From IMG/VR virus record IMGVR_UViG_3300049456_000054, positions 1 through 64,000 of that record: a stretch of DNA of 64,000 nt. One strand, 5' to 3'. The translations under genes were made by a program, and so were the position numbers. Below the pieces are notes generated by a model, which did no database searches, was not told the origin of the DNA, and was given only the letters and a program-made list of their open reading frames with translations. Origin of the DNA: a virus. Positions 15,217 to 23,552 of the stretch are shown one piece after another; the first letter of the stretch is position 1, and each line of letters begins with the position of its first letter.

Positions 15217-17786
15217 CGGGGTGTCACGCCGGCCGGGTAGATCCGGCCGCCGCCCTTGACGTGCGCGCCGAGGTAGTCGGCGAGCTGGCGGCCGATGTCA
15301 CGCGGACTGGAGCCGACCGGTGCGTGGACGTGGACGGTGATGTACGTGTTCCCGCCGCCGCCGCGGCCGGACCCGGCGTGCACCGGGGCAACCTGCTCGC
15401 CGCCGCGGAACCGCATCAGCTCCGGGCCGCGCTCACCGACCCACGCCCACCCGGGCGCCGCTGAGCTCGTCCCGTACCCGTAGCCGTGGCCGGAGCCGAT
15501 CTGTCCCGCGCCGGTACCGAACCCGCGGCCGTTGTGCGCCCCGTAGTTGAGGGCGGCGGCGACGTTGGCGAGCGGGTCGTAGATGTTGAACGAGGTGCCG
15601 GGCCAGTGCCAGCGCAGGAACGTCGACATGATCGTCTGCATCAGCCCGCGGGACGGGTCTCCTGCGGCCGCGTTCGAGTCGGTCAGGTTGATGGCGTTCG
15701 GGTTGCCGCCGGACTCGGTCTGCATCTGGTAGAGCACTTCGAGGATGTAGAACGGGTTGAGGTGCTCCATGGCCAGGGCCTGCCTGACGAGCCCGGCCCA
15801 GCGGCCGACGCCCGAGCCGACGTTGGGGACATTGGCGCCGAACCCGGTTGACTTGGCCGCCGACTGCGCCGCCCGCATCGCGTTCAGCGCGGCCTGCGCG
15901 GTGTTCTGGGCGATCGCGGTCAGCGTCGCGTCGATCCGGCCGCCTGTCCAACTGGGCAGCCCGGATACGTGCCCCGGCCCGTAGGAGCCGGCCACCCCGC
16001 CGGACGCGAACCCGGGGATCCCGGCGGCGTGCAGCGCCGGGGCCAGCATCGGCCCCTTCTCGGGCGGGACGAAGATCTCCCCCGGCTTCGTCATGACCAG
16101 TACGCTGTCCCGGCCCGGGATGCCGGCGGAGAACGGCACCCGGCCGCCGCCGGCGAACCCGCCCGGCGCGGCGCCGATGTTCTGCGGGCCGTGCGCCACC
16201 CCCGGCGTGATCGTGGTCCCCGTCACCGACCACTTCCCGGTGCCGGTGACGTGGATGGGCGTGCTGATGAACTTGATCAGCTCCAGCTGGTGCAGGTAGG
16301 CGTCTAGCGTCTTGACTTCCTGCCAGTACTGCCTGTTCTTCGTCTTGGCGGAGTCCAGCGCGGGCAGGCCGTTGCGGATCGCGGTGATGGCGGCGTCGGT
16401 GCCGTGGCCGCTCTTGACCGCCGTCGTGGCCTGCCGGGCCAGGTCCCCGATGTAGGTGTTGGCCGCGCCGAAACTGTCCCGCTGGGCCTGGGTGTGCAGG
16501 CCGACCTGACCGGCGGACGCCTTCAGCTTCTGCCGGAACGTCTCCGCGTCATTCGCCGAGGTCAGGATGTCGTTCCCGTAGGCCAGCTGGGCGGACACCG
16601 CCGCGTTCTGGGCGGTCGCCAGGTTCGTGGTGGCCTTCGCGGAGGCCTGCACCCACTGGGCGTAGGACTGCGCCTTCGGCCATGCCCCCTTGAACGCGTC
16701 ACCCGCGCGGCCGGTGCTCTGGCCGGCCTTATCCGACGAGGTGCCCATCTTGTCTAGCGCGCCCTTGAGCTGCCCGGCCGCCTTCACCCCGGGGAACATC
16801 TGCTCGAACGCCTTCTCGGCGGCGTGGCCGAACCGGCCGAGGAGGCCGGTGTTGTTCGACACGGCGGCGGCGTGCTGGTGCTCCCAGGCGACCGCGGTCG
16901 TCCCGGCGTTGACCAGCTTCAGGATCGCGTCGGTGTCCTTGAGGAACCCCTCGGCGAGCGGCTGCAGCTGGGTGAGGATCGGCGGGATGTCGTCGGCCAG
17001 CTGCACGAAGACGTTGCCGAGGAGCTGCATGTCGGGTCCGGCGGTGCGGGCCATGAAGCCGAAGAAGTCCTGCCACGTGCCGGACTGGAATTCGGCGTCG
17101 ATCTGGCCGAGGACCCCGTCGAGTGCCTTGCCGGTGGCGGCGGCGATCGGCTGGATGTCGTGCAGGAGGTGCCCGGCGAGGCGGACGCCGCTGCCGAACG
17201 CGTCCAGCACCTCGGGCTGCAGCGACTCGGAGAACGAGCGGAACTCGTCCTTCAGCGGGGCCAGCTCCGTCTTCATCAGCTTCGCGTTCTTGGACACCCC
17301 GAACGCGGCGAGGCCGAGGCCGCCGAGGCCGATGCCGAGGGTCGCGATCACCGGGGACAGGATCACCCCGGCGCCGATGAGGGCGCCCATGCCGCCGGGC
17401 CCGGACAGGCCGCCCGCGCCGAGCGCCGACGTGGCGGCCTCCGCGGTGCCGCCCTTGCCGCCGAGCTTGTCCAGCTCGAGGTCCACCGCGGATATCTCGG
17501 CGATGGCCCGGGCCACGCCCTCGATGCGCAGGTTCGGCGACGCGACCCGCTTGTCCAGGGTGATCAGCCGGGAGTCCATCTTGTCCAGGGCCGCCTGGGC
17601 TTCCTTGTCCCCGGCCAGCTTCACCCGGGCTTCGACCGACTTGCGGGACAGCTCGTTCAGCCGCTGCGTCAGGGTGTCGGTGTCCTTCGCGGCCCCTTCG
17701 GCGGTCCGCCCGATCTTCCCGATGCCCTCCGATGCCCTATCGCGGACGAGGAGGTCGAAAACCAGAGACTCGACGTTGCCGGACAC
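15213..17786 (-). CDS. Tape measure protein with lytic transglycosylase-like domain
   Basis: ATG 17786, 857 aa. N-terminal coiled-coil part (1-110), a Gly/Ala-rich hydrophobic segment (about 135-175), then long helices. Around residues 680-770 a soluble lytic transglycosylase-like domain is visible: LYQMQTESGGNPNAINLTDS, GLMQTIMSTF and ALNYGAHN, with Glu in QTESGG as the probable catalytic residue. The length would give a tail of roughly 130 nm by the usual 0.15 nm per residue rule. The transglycosylase may open peptidoglycan during DNA entry. Confidence 0.9.
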   Translation of the reverse strand: MSGNVESLVFDLLVRDRASEGIGKIGRTAEGAAKDTDTLTQRLNELSRKSVEARVKLAGDKEAQAALDKMDSRLITLDKRVASPNLRIEGVARAIAEISAVDLELDKLGGKGGTAEAATSALGAGGLSGPGGMGALIGAGVILSPVIATLGIGLGGLGLAAFGVSKNAKLMKTELAPLKDEFRSFSESLQPEVLDAFGSGVRLAGHLLHDIQPIAAATGKALDGVLGQIDAEFQSGTWQDFFGFMARTAGPDMQLLGNVFVQLADDIPPILTQLQPLAEGFLKDTDAILKLVNAGTTAVAWEHQHAAAVSNNTGLLGRFGHAAEKAFEQMFPGVKAAGQLKGALDKMGTSSDKAGQSTGRAGDAFKGAWPKAQSYAQWVQASAKATTNLATAQNAAVSAQLAYGNDILTSANDAETFRQKLKASAGQVGLHTQAQRDSFGAANTYIGDLARQATTAVKSGHGTDAAITAIRNGLPALDSAKTKNRQYWQEVKTLDAYLHQLELIKFISTPIHVTGTGKWSVTGTTITPGVAHGPQNIGAAPGGFAGGGRVPFSAGIPGRDSVLVMTKPGEIFVPPEKGPMLAPALHAAGIPGFASGGVAGSYGPGHVSGLPSWTGGRIDATLTAIAQNTAQAALNAMRAAQSAAKSTGFGANVPNVGSGVGRWAGLVRQALAMEHLNPFYILEVLYQMQTESGGNPNAINLTDSNAAAGDPSRGLMQTIMSTFLRWHWPGTSFNIYDPLANVAAALNYGAHNGRGFGTGAGQIGSGHGYGYGTSSAAPGWAWVGERGPELMRFRGGEQVAPVHAGSGRGGGGNTYITVHVHAPVGSSPRDIGRQLADYLGAHVKGGGRIYPAGVTPR

Positions 17787-17808
17787 GGAGCCCCTCTCTT
17801 GCCGCTGG

Positions 17809-18282
17809 TCAGGACGTGATCTGCTTAGCGGTCTCGGCCAGCGCCTGCATCACCTTGGCGCGGACGTCGGGCCGGGCGTCGCGGCACGCGTCGGCGAAGA
17901 ACCCGGGCCGCATCCCGCCGGCCTGCCGGTTCGACCAGTTCCACGTCTTCCGCGCGCCCTGCGCGTAGACGGGGTGGTTGATGAACCCGTCGTCGAGCAG
18001 GACGATCTTCCGCTTGTGGTCGCGTGCCTTCGCGCGGACCTCGATGCGGGGGTCGGCGCCGAAGCGGCCGGCGACCCGGGCGGACAGGTCGGCGGCGAGC
18101 ACCGCGGCGTACCGGTCGGGCAGGTACGGCTTGAGGTGCTCGACGTCGCTGATTTTCCTGGCGAGGGGCTCGGCGGCGTCGGTGAGGGCTTTCATCAGCT
18201 CTTTGCGGAGGCCCCGGCCGTCCTTGCCTGCCTCGCGGAGCCGGGTGGCGATCCGGTGCAGGTCAGCGCCCCCGTCTGGCAT
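17809..18282 (-). CDS. Head-tail/tail completion-like protein, 157 aa
   Basis: ATG 18282. Helical N-terminus with DLHRIATRLREAG, and a later segment YLPDRYAAVLAADLS recalling HK97 gp10-like tail-completion proteins of actinophages. Placement between chaperone and tape-measure genes, instead of before the tail tube, is a little unusual, so tail-associated is the safe call. Confidence 0.55.
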   Translation of the reverse strand: MPDGGADLHRIATRLREAGKDGRGLRKELMKALTDAAEPLARKISDVEHLKPYLPDRYAAVLAADLSARVAGRFGADPRIEVRAKARDHKRKIVLLDDGFINHPVYAQGARKTWNWSNRQAGGMRPGFFADACRDARPDVRAKVMQALAETAKQITS

Positions 18283-18300
18283 GACGGACCCTCCGCTTGC

Positions 18301-18345
18301 GTTCGTGGTACCAAACTGGTACCGTTCAGGTACAATATAGAGAGG
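18301..18345 (+). promoter_or_regulatory. Moron promoter with GGTACC operators
   Basis: A -10 TACAAT (18331-18336) lies 18 bases before the start at 18354. Two GGTACC palindromes (18307-18312, 18318-18323), 11 bp apart, and a GGTAC (18329-18333) overlap the -35/-10 region and look like repressor sites. Confidence 0.45.
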
Positions 18346-18353
18346 GCAGCGAA

Positions 18354-18539
18354 ATGCCTCAGATCATGCGCTACAAGATCACCGCGACCGTTGAGTTTGA
18401 TGCGGACGGTCCCTACAGCTACAGCGAGGCGGTCCAGCTCGCGGATGTGCGACTTGCACGGCTGGACATGCCGGGCGACAAGTCGCTCAACGGCATCAAG
18501 CAAGTGAAGATCGTGGCACTCAACGCAGAGCGAAAGTGA
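18354..18539 (+). CDS. Antisense moron: hypothetical, 61 aa
   Basis: ATG 18354 after an AGAGGGCAG ribosome-binding site. Small alpha/beta protein with ITATVEFDADGPYSYSEAVQ. First gene of a two-gene rightward cassette with its own promoter, antisense to the tail genes. Function unknown. Confidence 0.6.
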   Translation: MPQIMRYKITATVEFDADGPYSYSEAVQLADVRLARLDMPGDKSLNGIKQVKIVALNAERK

Positions 18540-18545
18540 GGACCG

Positions 18546-18800
18546 GTGACCCAGATCCGTCCCCGCCTCGATGATGACCTCGCCGCCGACGTGCAGGCAT
18601 ACGCGGAGGAATGGCACATCAGCTTCAACGCCGCCGTAACAATCCTGCTGCGGCAAGCGCTCCAGACGGCGCCCAGGGTGACCGTGCAGGCCGGCGACGC
18701 GACAGATGCGCTGGCCGGCCTGAAGGAGCAGCTAGAGACCGTGAGCAGGAAGGAGACGTCGCGAGGGTCGACAGCGGGCAAGGAGCGGGCAAAGCGGTGA
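18546..18800 (+). CDS. Antisense moron: ribbon-helix-helix-like protein, 84 aa
   Basis: GTG 18546. Residues 1-40 read as a short beta strand plus two helices (LDDDLAADVQAYAEEW, ISFNAAVTILLRQAL), the Arc/MetJ layout. A basic disordered tail follows. Probably binds the GGTACC operators upstream. No recognisable toxin accompanies it. Confidence 0.6.
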   Translation: MTQIRPRLDDDLAADVQAYAEEWHISFNAAVTILLRQALQTAPRVTVQAGDATDALAGLKEQLETVSRKETSRGSTAGKERAKR

Positions 18801-18818
18801 GAGCAGGCGTATCTGCTC

Positions 18819-18987
18819 TTAGCCCGGAGTCTTGGACTGCCTGGCTAGGTGCGCGTCGGCGTCCGCTTTGAAGATGAGCCAGTCTTGCCACGTGAGCCGT
18901 TCCCATTCCCACGGCCTGATGCCGTAACGGGTGGCGAAGAGGGGCTTGTAGGCCGCGGCGGCGTCGAGCCGGCTGCCCCGGAGGGGG
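18819..18987 (-). CDS. Tail chaperone frameshift extension (gpT-like)
   Basis: In the -1 frame relative to the upstream chaperone, an open frame continues past the slip site to TAA at 18819-18821. It encodes YGIRPWEWERLTWQDWLIF, the hallmark tail of gpGT-like tail assembly chaperones in actinophages. It has no start of its own, so it must be made by -1 frameshifting. Confidence 0.75.
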
Positions 18988-19369
18988 CTTCCGGCGCGTC
19001 CGCGGCGCGGGTAGGGCCCGCCCCGTTCGCCCCGTTCGCGTCGGCGATGCGTTTCGTCAGCTCGGCCGCCGCCTCGTCCGGGGTGTACTCGGTGTCGTCG
19101 TCGTGGAGCGGCACCACCTCAAGGTCGGCGGCGGCGAATTCCATCGTGGCGAAGTCGGACGGCTGCCCGGCCCGCTTCCGCAGGACGTGGAGGAGGGCGG
19201 CGATGGCGGTGATGGAGTACCGGCCGAGCTGCTGTTCCCATTCGGCGTAGGACAGGCTGGTGGCCTTTTCGATCTCCTGGACCTCGCGAAACATGAGCGT
19301 CGCGCGGTCGTAGACGTGCCGCTCGTCGCCCAGCTTGACGGCGACCCTGGGCCAGATGCTGAAGATCAA
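18845..19369 (-). CDS. Tail assembly chaperone (gpG-like), 174 aa
   Basis: TTG start at 19369 (ribosome-binding AAAGG upstream). N-terminal region contains VYDRATLMFREVQEIEK and a Pro/Ala-rich C-terminal tail after residue 125. Lies between tail tube and tape measure genes, the canonical place. Frameshifted extension described separately. Confidence 0.8.
   Translation of the reverse strand: MIFSIWPRVAVKLGDERHVYDRATLMFREVQEIEKATSLSYAEWEQQLGRYSITAIAALLHVLRKRAGQPSDFATMEFAAADLEVVPLHDDDTEYTPDEAAAELTKRIADANGANGAGPTRAADAPEAPSGAAGSTPPRPTSPSSPPVTASGRGNGNGSRGKTGSSSKRTPTRT
18982..18988 (-). other. Probable -1 programmed frameshift site
   Basis: On the coding strand the sequence is GCCCCCT followed by CCGGGG. 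The zero-frame codons GCC CCC TCC can slip to AGC CCC CTC, so the P-site tRNA re-pairs with CCC. After the slip the frame runs into the conserved WEWERLTWQDWL tail. Confidence 0.6.
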
Positions 19370-19383
19370 ATGGCGCCTTTCTG

Positions 19384-20478
19384 CTAAATGGCGCTGCTCT
19401 CTTTCGAGACCAATTTTACTTGGATAACTGGATTACTGGTACCGTCATCATAAGCCTGGAACCCAATTGACTGCGGGATTACATCGGGGCCATTTACATT
19501 AATGGAACCCGACTTGAACTTGACGGCCGGCAAAATGAAGGACAGCCGGTAGGGGTTGGGGCCGGCGTTGACGCCGTTGGCGTCGAGCCCGGCCGCGTCG
19601 AACTTGGTGAAGTCGAGCTGCAGCGTCGTCGTGGTCCCCAGCTTGAACACGTCGTACAGCTCGGTGCGGCTGAAGAATTCCGTCGTGAGCGTCCCGGTGA
19701 TCGTCGGGATGGCGTTCTCGATCGGCTCGCCCTTCAGCCCGGAGTTCCCGAGCCCGTACCGGTCGACCTTCATCGGGGTGCTGCCCGCGATGGTGATCCC
19801 GGTGACCCGGGAGCCGACCGCGACGCCGGTCGCGACGGTGGTCTCGCCCGCGCTGGTGGTGGCGGTGCCTCCGATCGTGAACACGGACGCGTTGGCGAAG
19901 GAGAACAGGCCATTGGGCGTCGGGTAGCTGGCCGCCGCCAGTCCGGTGGACGTGAGCTCGGTCTGCCCGTCGAGGGTGACCTTCAGCTGGGCGATCTGGT
20001 TGTCTGAGCAGGAGAATTCCCAGTCGGTGCATTTCACCCCGGTGTAGGTGAACGGCTGGACGGTGACTCCGGAGATCTGGGGGCGGCCGACCTGGCAGGT
20101 GATGAACTGGCCGGCTTTTGACCCGTTGGTGTGGACCTGCTTGAACGCGGTGCCCAGGACGACGGTCGGGGTGGTCAGGGCGGAGCCGAGTGCCCACTTC
20201 CACCAGAACCCCATCGAGTCGGCGACGGCGTTGGCGGCCTCGCCGGAGGTGTGTTCCATGGTGAGGTCGCCGTTGACGTCGAACTGGGAGACGACGGTGC
20301 GGGACGCCCTGTTGTACGCCTGCCCGGCCTTAAGTCCCTGGCCGTCGAGCCACGCCGGGTTGTACTGGAAGTTCTCGGACAGGAATTCGTAGAAGTGGGT
20401 GACGGTGACCGGGGTGCCGTACACGGACTCCGCCACGGCTCCGACCTGTCCGCTTAGACCCGACGCATAGGTGGGCAT
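19384..20478 (-). CDS. Major tail tube protein, 364 aa
   Basis: ATG 20478. Beta-rich with an opening YASGLSGQVGAVAESVYGTP typical of siphovirus tail-tube proteins from actinophages, and Thr/Gly-rich strands throughout. It precedes the chaperone genes in transcription order, as expected. The 3' end (19384-19500) is locally lower in GC. Confidence 0.85.
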   Translation of the reverse strand: MPTYASGLSGQVGAVAESVYGTPVTVTHFYEFLSENFQYNPAWLDGQGLKAGQAYNRASRTVVSQFDVNGDLTMEHTSGEAANAVADSMGFWWKWALGSALTTPTVVLGTAFKQVHTNGSKAGQFITCQVGRPQISGVTVQPFTYTGVKCTDWEFSCSDNQIAQLKVTLDGQTELTSTGLAAASYPTPNGLFSFANASVFTIGGTATTSAGETTVATGVAVGSRVTGITIAGSTPMKVDRYGLGNSGLKGEPIENAIPTITGTLTTEFFSRTELYDVFKLGTTTTLQLDFTKFDAAGLDANGVNAGPNPYRLSFILPAVKFKSGSINVNGPDVIPQSIGFQAYDDGTSNPVIQVKLVSKESSAI

Positions 20479-20717
20479 TACATCGCCTTCCCGCTGGTGT
20501 CATCCGTCTTGGCGCTGGCCTTGGCCTTGGCCGGGGCGGGGTCCCCCCACTTGTCCGGCGGCCACACGATGGCGAGGTAGCCGGGATCGCCGGGTGACGA
20601 GTCCGGGTCGTGGGCGGGCTGGAAGTCGGGGACCTCGACGGTTTCGCCGTCCTCGACGATCCGGTCGAGGAGCGGCACGTCCAGCGGCCCGCCGGAGATG
20701 TTCACCTTCATGGACAT
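20478..20717 (-). CDS. Small head-tail region protein, 79 aa
   Basis: ATG 20717 (second Met 20711). An N-terminal beta segment MKVNISGGPLDVPLL is followed by VPDFQPAHDPDS and a Lys/Ala-rich tail. Conserved in position before the tail tube in actinophages. Role unknown. Confidence 0.6.
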   Translation of the reverse strand: MSMKVNISGGPLDVPLLDRIVEDGETVEVPDFQPAHDPDSSPGDPGYLAIVWPPDKWGDPAPAKAKASAKTDDTSGKAM

Positions 20718-20740
20718 GCGCGCTCCCGTACGGTGGTGTG

Positions 20741-21106
20741 GTGACCGACGTGAAAGCCCAGGAGATGAGCCTGGACGAGTGGCGTGAACTGCTTGAGCCG
20801 TACGGCTGGGCGGACATCACGACGCACGCCCCGGCGGTGCGGTTCCGGGTGGCGGCGCCCATCCTGGAGTGGGAGGTCCGCCTGATGCTCAAGCCGGACC
20901 GGGAGGTCAGCCAGCCCGGCGGCGAGTGGGCGGAACGCTCCCGCCTGCTCGATCAGGCCGGCAAGGCCGTCGAGGCCGTGCGGGCCAGGGGGTACCGGCT
21001 GCCGGACGCGCCCCGTGTCGAGTTCGGCGGCGAGTACATGTACCTGCCGGGCGAGACGGATCCCCGCTGGGTGGCGGCGGCCGAGCTGCGTTTCACGGCC
21101 CGCTAG
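20741..21106 (+). CDS. Antisense moron: hypothetical, 121 aa
   Basis: GTG 20741 (ATG 20765 is an alternative start). Soluble alpha/beta protein beginning SLDEWRELLEPYGW. It ends in a CTAG (21103-21106) shared with the convergent structural gene. Function unknown. Confidence 0.65.
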   Translation: MTDVKAQEMSLDEWRELLEPYGWADITTHAPAVRFRVAAPILEWEVRLMLKPDREVSQPGGEWAERSRLLDQAGKAVEAVRARGYRLPDAPRVEFGGEYMYLPGETDPRWVAAAELRFTAR

Positions 21107-21597
21107 CCGCCGATACGGGCACGGAATACGAGGTCGAACGCGACCCGGGCGATGGCGCCCCGGTCGGTGTTGTTCTGCAACAACGCCTGGCCGGTGATGC
21201 CGGGCGCGGGGTACAGCACGTTCCCGCCGAACTGGCTGGTGTCGGCCTGCATGACCGTCTCGACGGCCGCCACGATGCCCGTCGCGGCGACGCGGACGGT
21301 TTTCATGTCGTCGGTGCCGGCCCACGCCTCGGCGCAGCAGTGGATGGTGACGGTCTCGTCCCGGCCGAGCCGCCCGAGCGCGGACCAGTCCTGGACCGAT
21401 TCGGCGGCTGGCTCGGCGGCGCTGCTGTCGGGGTCGGAGAGGCCGATGAACAGTTTCAGCGGCGCGTCAAGCCCGGTGGTGGGCGGCCCGTCGTAGACGG
21501 TGACCGGCGGGACGGCGGCACCGATCGTGGCGGCGGCGGTGAACAGGCCGACGAGGTAGTCGATGAGCGCGGGCATCCGCGAGGTGACCGTGGCCAC
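21103..21597 (-). CDS. Tail terminator-like protein, 164 aa
   Basis: GTG or ATG region at 21597. N-terminal MPALIDYLVGLFTAA and the beta strands VYDGPPTT, LKLFIGL recall tail-terminator/minor tail proteins that sit between connector and tail tube. Conserved RVAFDLVFRARIGG C-terminus. Confidence 0.65.
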   Translation of the reverse strand: MATVTSRMPALIDYLVGLFTAAATIGAAVPPVTVYDGPPTTGLDAPLKLFIGLSDPDSSAAEPAAESVQDWSALGRLGRDETVTIHCCAEAWAGTDDMKTVRVAATGIVAAVETVMQADTSQFGGNVLYPAPGITGQALLQNNTDRGAIARVAFDLVFRARIGG

Positions 21598-22499
21598 TAG
21601 AGGTAAACCTCGCTCATGAACGGGATGCCGCCCTGGCTCCCGTCGAGGAGTTCAGCGGCCTGCGGGGGGATCGCGTACCCGAATCCCGGCACCGTCACCA
21701 GGTCTTCGCCGCCGATCGACGGTCGGGAGCTCGGCCCGTGCTGGGTTTCCCACAGGTGCTGCAGGATGATCCGGGCGGCCGAGTTGAACGCGGCGGGGAC
21801 GGTCACTCCCCAGCCTGCGACGTAGGTGACGGTCACGGCGGGCAGCCACTGGAAGAAGGGGCCGTAGAAGGGGTAGCCGAGGGGGCGGCGGATCAGCCCC
21901 GCGTTCTTGTCCAGGTCGAGGCCGCCGCTGATGTCGATCGCGCCGCCTGCTACCGACGTGATGCTGGTGACGGAGACGAGGGGCCGCTGCCGGACGGGGA
22001 TGACGGTCTGCCCGGCCATCATCTCGGTGCGTTCGGCGGTGATCGTCTTGTTGACGAGGGGCCCGCCGGTGTACCCCTCGAGGCAGGATTCGATGGTGGC
22101 GACATAGGCGGCGATCTCGCTGTCGTACGTGGTGACCGTCTGCGGGATGTTGAGTGCGTCCTTGCCGTCGGCGAGCGGCAGGACGCTGGTCTCGAACGGG
22201 TCGAACACGTCGAATTCGAAGAACGACACCCCGGCGCCGGGTCCGGTGGCGGTCCACGTGCCCTGGTAGTGACCGATGACCGTCAGGTCTGTGACGGGGA
22301 TGTCCTGGTGGTAGGCACCGGTGGAATCATTGGCAGGACTGGCGTAGGTGCCTGTGGTCGCTAGCGTGCCGTCGGCCTGCGCGATCTTCACCAGCATGGT
22401 CAGCGTGGTCGGGTTGACCAGGGTGGTGGTGCCGTCGACGTTGAGTTGCCGGACGGTGGTGGACTGGCGCACCGGCTGGCCGAGCGGGTACCGCGCCAC
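21597..22499 (-). CDS. Head-tail connector with N-terminal Ig-like domain, 300 aa
   Basis: ATG 22499. The first 110 residues are beta-rich (TTTLVNPTTLTMLVKI, GHYQGTWTATGPGAGV). From about 115 a helical connector (gp6-like/Phage_connect) appears, with AAYVATIESCLEGYTGG and VTYVAGWGVTVPAAF. The stop abuts the tail-terminator start. Unusual fused architecture, probably linking portal and tail. Confidence 0.65.
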   Translation of the reverse strand: MARYPLGQPVRQSTTVRQLNVDGTTTLVNPTTLTMLVKIAQADGTLATTGTYASPANDSTGAYHQDIPVTDLTVIGHYQGTWTATGPGAGVSFFEFDVFDPFETSVLPLADGKDALNIPQTVTTYDSEIAAYVATIESCLEGYTGGPLVNKTITAERTEMMAGQTVIPVRQRPLVSVTSITSVAGGAIDISGGLDLDKNAGLIRRPLGYPFYGPFFQWLPAVTVTYVAGWGVTVPAAFNSAARIILQHLWETQHGPSSRPSIGGEDLVTVPGFGYAIPPQAAELLDGSQGGIPFMSEVYL

Positions 22500-22526
22500 C
22501 TAGCTCACCTCCCGTACGCTGGCAAA

Positions 22527-22820
22527 ATGACCGAAGAGGACAAGATGGCGCTGGCCGCCGAGATAGCCGGCGAGCTGGAGGATTCCGCGTACGGCATCGC
22601 GGCCGGGGACGCTCGCAACCTCACGGCGCGGCTCGTTGCGGACCGCGTAGGCCAGTGGCTCGGCCGGGAAGGATGGATATCACCTGAAGCCGCCAGCCGG
22701 ACCCACAACCGCATCGTCGACTGGATGACGAGGACCGGGAGCCTGCCCGAGCATCACGTCAACCGGTCAGTCCTGACCTCGCACCTGGCTGAGCTGGCGG
22801 ACATCATGCACGGCCGGTAG
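22527..22820 (+). CDS. Antisense moron: hypothetical helical protein, 97 aa
   Basis: ATG 22527. Charged helical protein (EEDKMALAAEIAGELED). Overlaps the end of the convergent gene by 54 bases. Own promoter presumed in the 27-bp gap after 22500. Function unknown. Confidence 0.6.
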   Translation: MTEEDKMALAAEIAGELEDSAYGIAAGDARNLTARLVADRVGQWLGREGWISPEAASRTHNRIVDWMTRTGSLPEHHVNRSVLTSHLAELADIMHGR

Positions 22821-23552
22821 CTCCCACTCGACCGTCCAGGCTTCCTCGAGCTCGGCATCCGGGAACGCCCACGCCGGCCATGCCTGCCCCCAGGTGATCC
22901 ACTCGCTGCCGGTGTCCAGCACCGCGTGCGGGGCTGGCAGCGCGAGGCCTAGGATCAGGCCTGAGGCCGGTAGCACGCCCTCCTGAGACGAGGGAAGTCG
23001 GGGTTCGAGTCCCTGCCACGGCGGCGTGGTGCGTGGTGTAACCCCGGTCAGCAGACCGTCGGCCACGGCCGGGGACCTCTCAAAACCAACCAGCCGCACG
23101 CCCGCTAGCCCGTATTCCGCTGCGGCTTCGAGGGTGGCCAGGATCGACGCTCCCGCGTCCAGGTCCGCCGCGGTCCGCCGGTACAGCGCGAGTACGTCCG
23201 CGTCGGTCACCGTCCGCCCGGCGGTCCGCAGTGACGCGGCCAGCGCTTCCGCTGAGCAGCACGCCACTCCCTCGCCGAGGGCGAGCTGCCGTTTGGGGTG
23301 CTGCTTCGCTTTCTTGACGTTCGCCGCCCGGGTCTTGGCCGCTTTCAGCGCGGCGGCGTGCCGCTGTGCCTTGATCTTCGCGGAGACCTTCGGCTTCGGC
23401 GGCACTTTCGCCGGGGGCTTCTTCGCGGGCCCGGCCTTGGCGTGGGCGGCTTTCCCCCGCCCGGGCGCGTTCCCCGGCTGGGCGGCCTTGGCCTTGGCCG
23501 CCGGGGGGACGATGCCCTTGGCCGGCCCGGCCGCGTGGGCGGGTTTCTTCAC
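22767..23552 (-). CDS. Lys/Ala/Pro-rich protein with C39-like C-terminal fold
   Basis: ATG 23552, 261 aa. Residues 1-85 are a basic Lys-Ala-Pro repeat segment suited to binding DNA or capsid. The rest resembles a papain/C39-like fold: Cys in GVACCSAEALAASL, His in PAPHAVLDTG and the following EWITWGQ, the usual Cys-His-Asp order. A middle linker (WQGLEPRLPSSQEG) is encoded by a stretch that reads as half a tRNA on the other strand. Possible maturation peptidase or structural protein. Activity unproven. Confidence 0.5.
   Translation of the reverse strand: MKKPAHAAGPAKGIVPPAAKAKAAQPGNAPGRGKAAHAKAGPAKKPPAKVPPKPKVSAKIKAQRHAAALKAAKTRAANVKKAKQHPKRQLALGEGVACCSAEALAASLRTAGRTVTDADVLALYRRTAADLDAGASILATLEAAAEYGLAGVRLVGFERSPAVADGLLTGVTPRTTPPWQGLEPRLPSSQEGVLPASGLILGLALPAPHAVLDTGSEWITWGQAWPAWAFPDAELEEAWTVEWELPAVHDVRQLSQVRGQD
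22977..23023 (+). other. tRNA 3'-half-like segment inside a coding gene
   Basis: An anticodon arm CCCTC/GAGGG closes a 7-nt loop CTGAGAC (anticodon would be GAG). A TPsiC arm CGGGG-TTCGAGT-CCCTG and an acceptor-like CCACGGCG follow. No D arm or acceptor 5' strand is found upstream. The segment lies antisense in the C39-like gene. Confidence 0.4.

Noticed and set aside
16690-18507. 605-codon rightward frame over the tape measure
   Set aside because: Shadow of the leftward tape-measure gene; no start signals and a Ser/Arg/Pro-rich product.
18354-18800. Small RHH cassettes as toxin-antitoxin pairs
   Set aside because: No partner shows a toxin fold or catalytic motif; regulators are enough to explain them.
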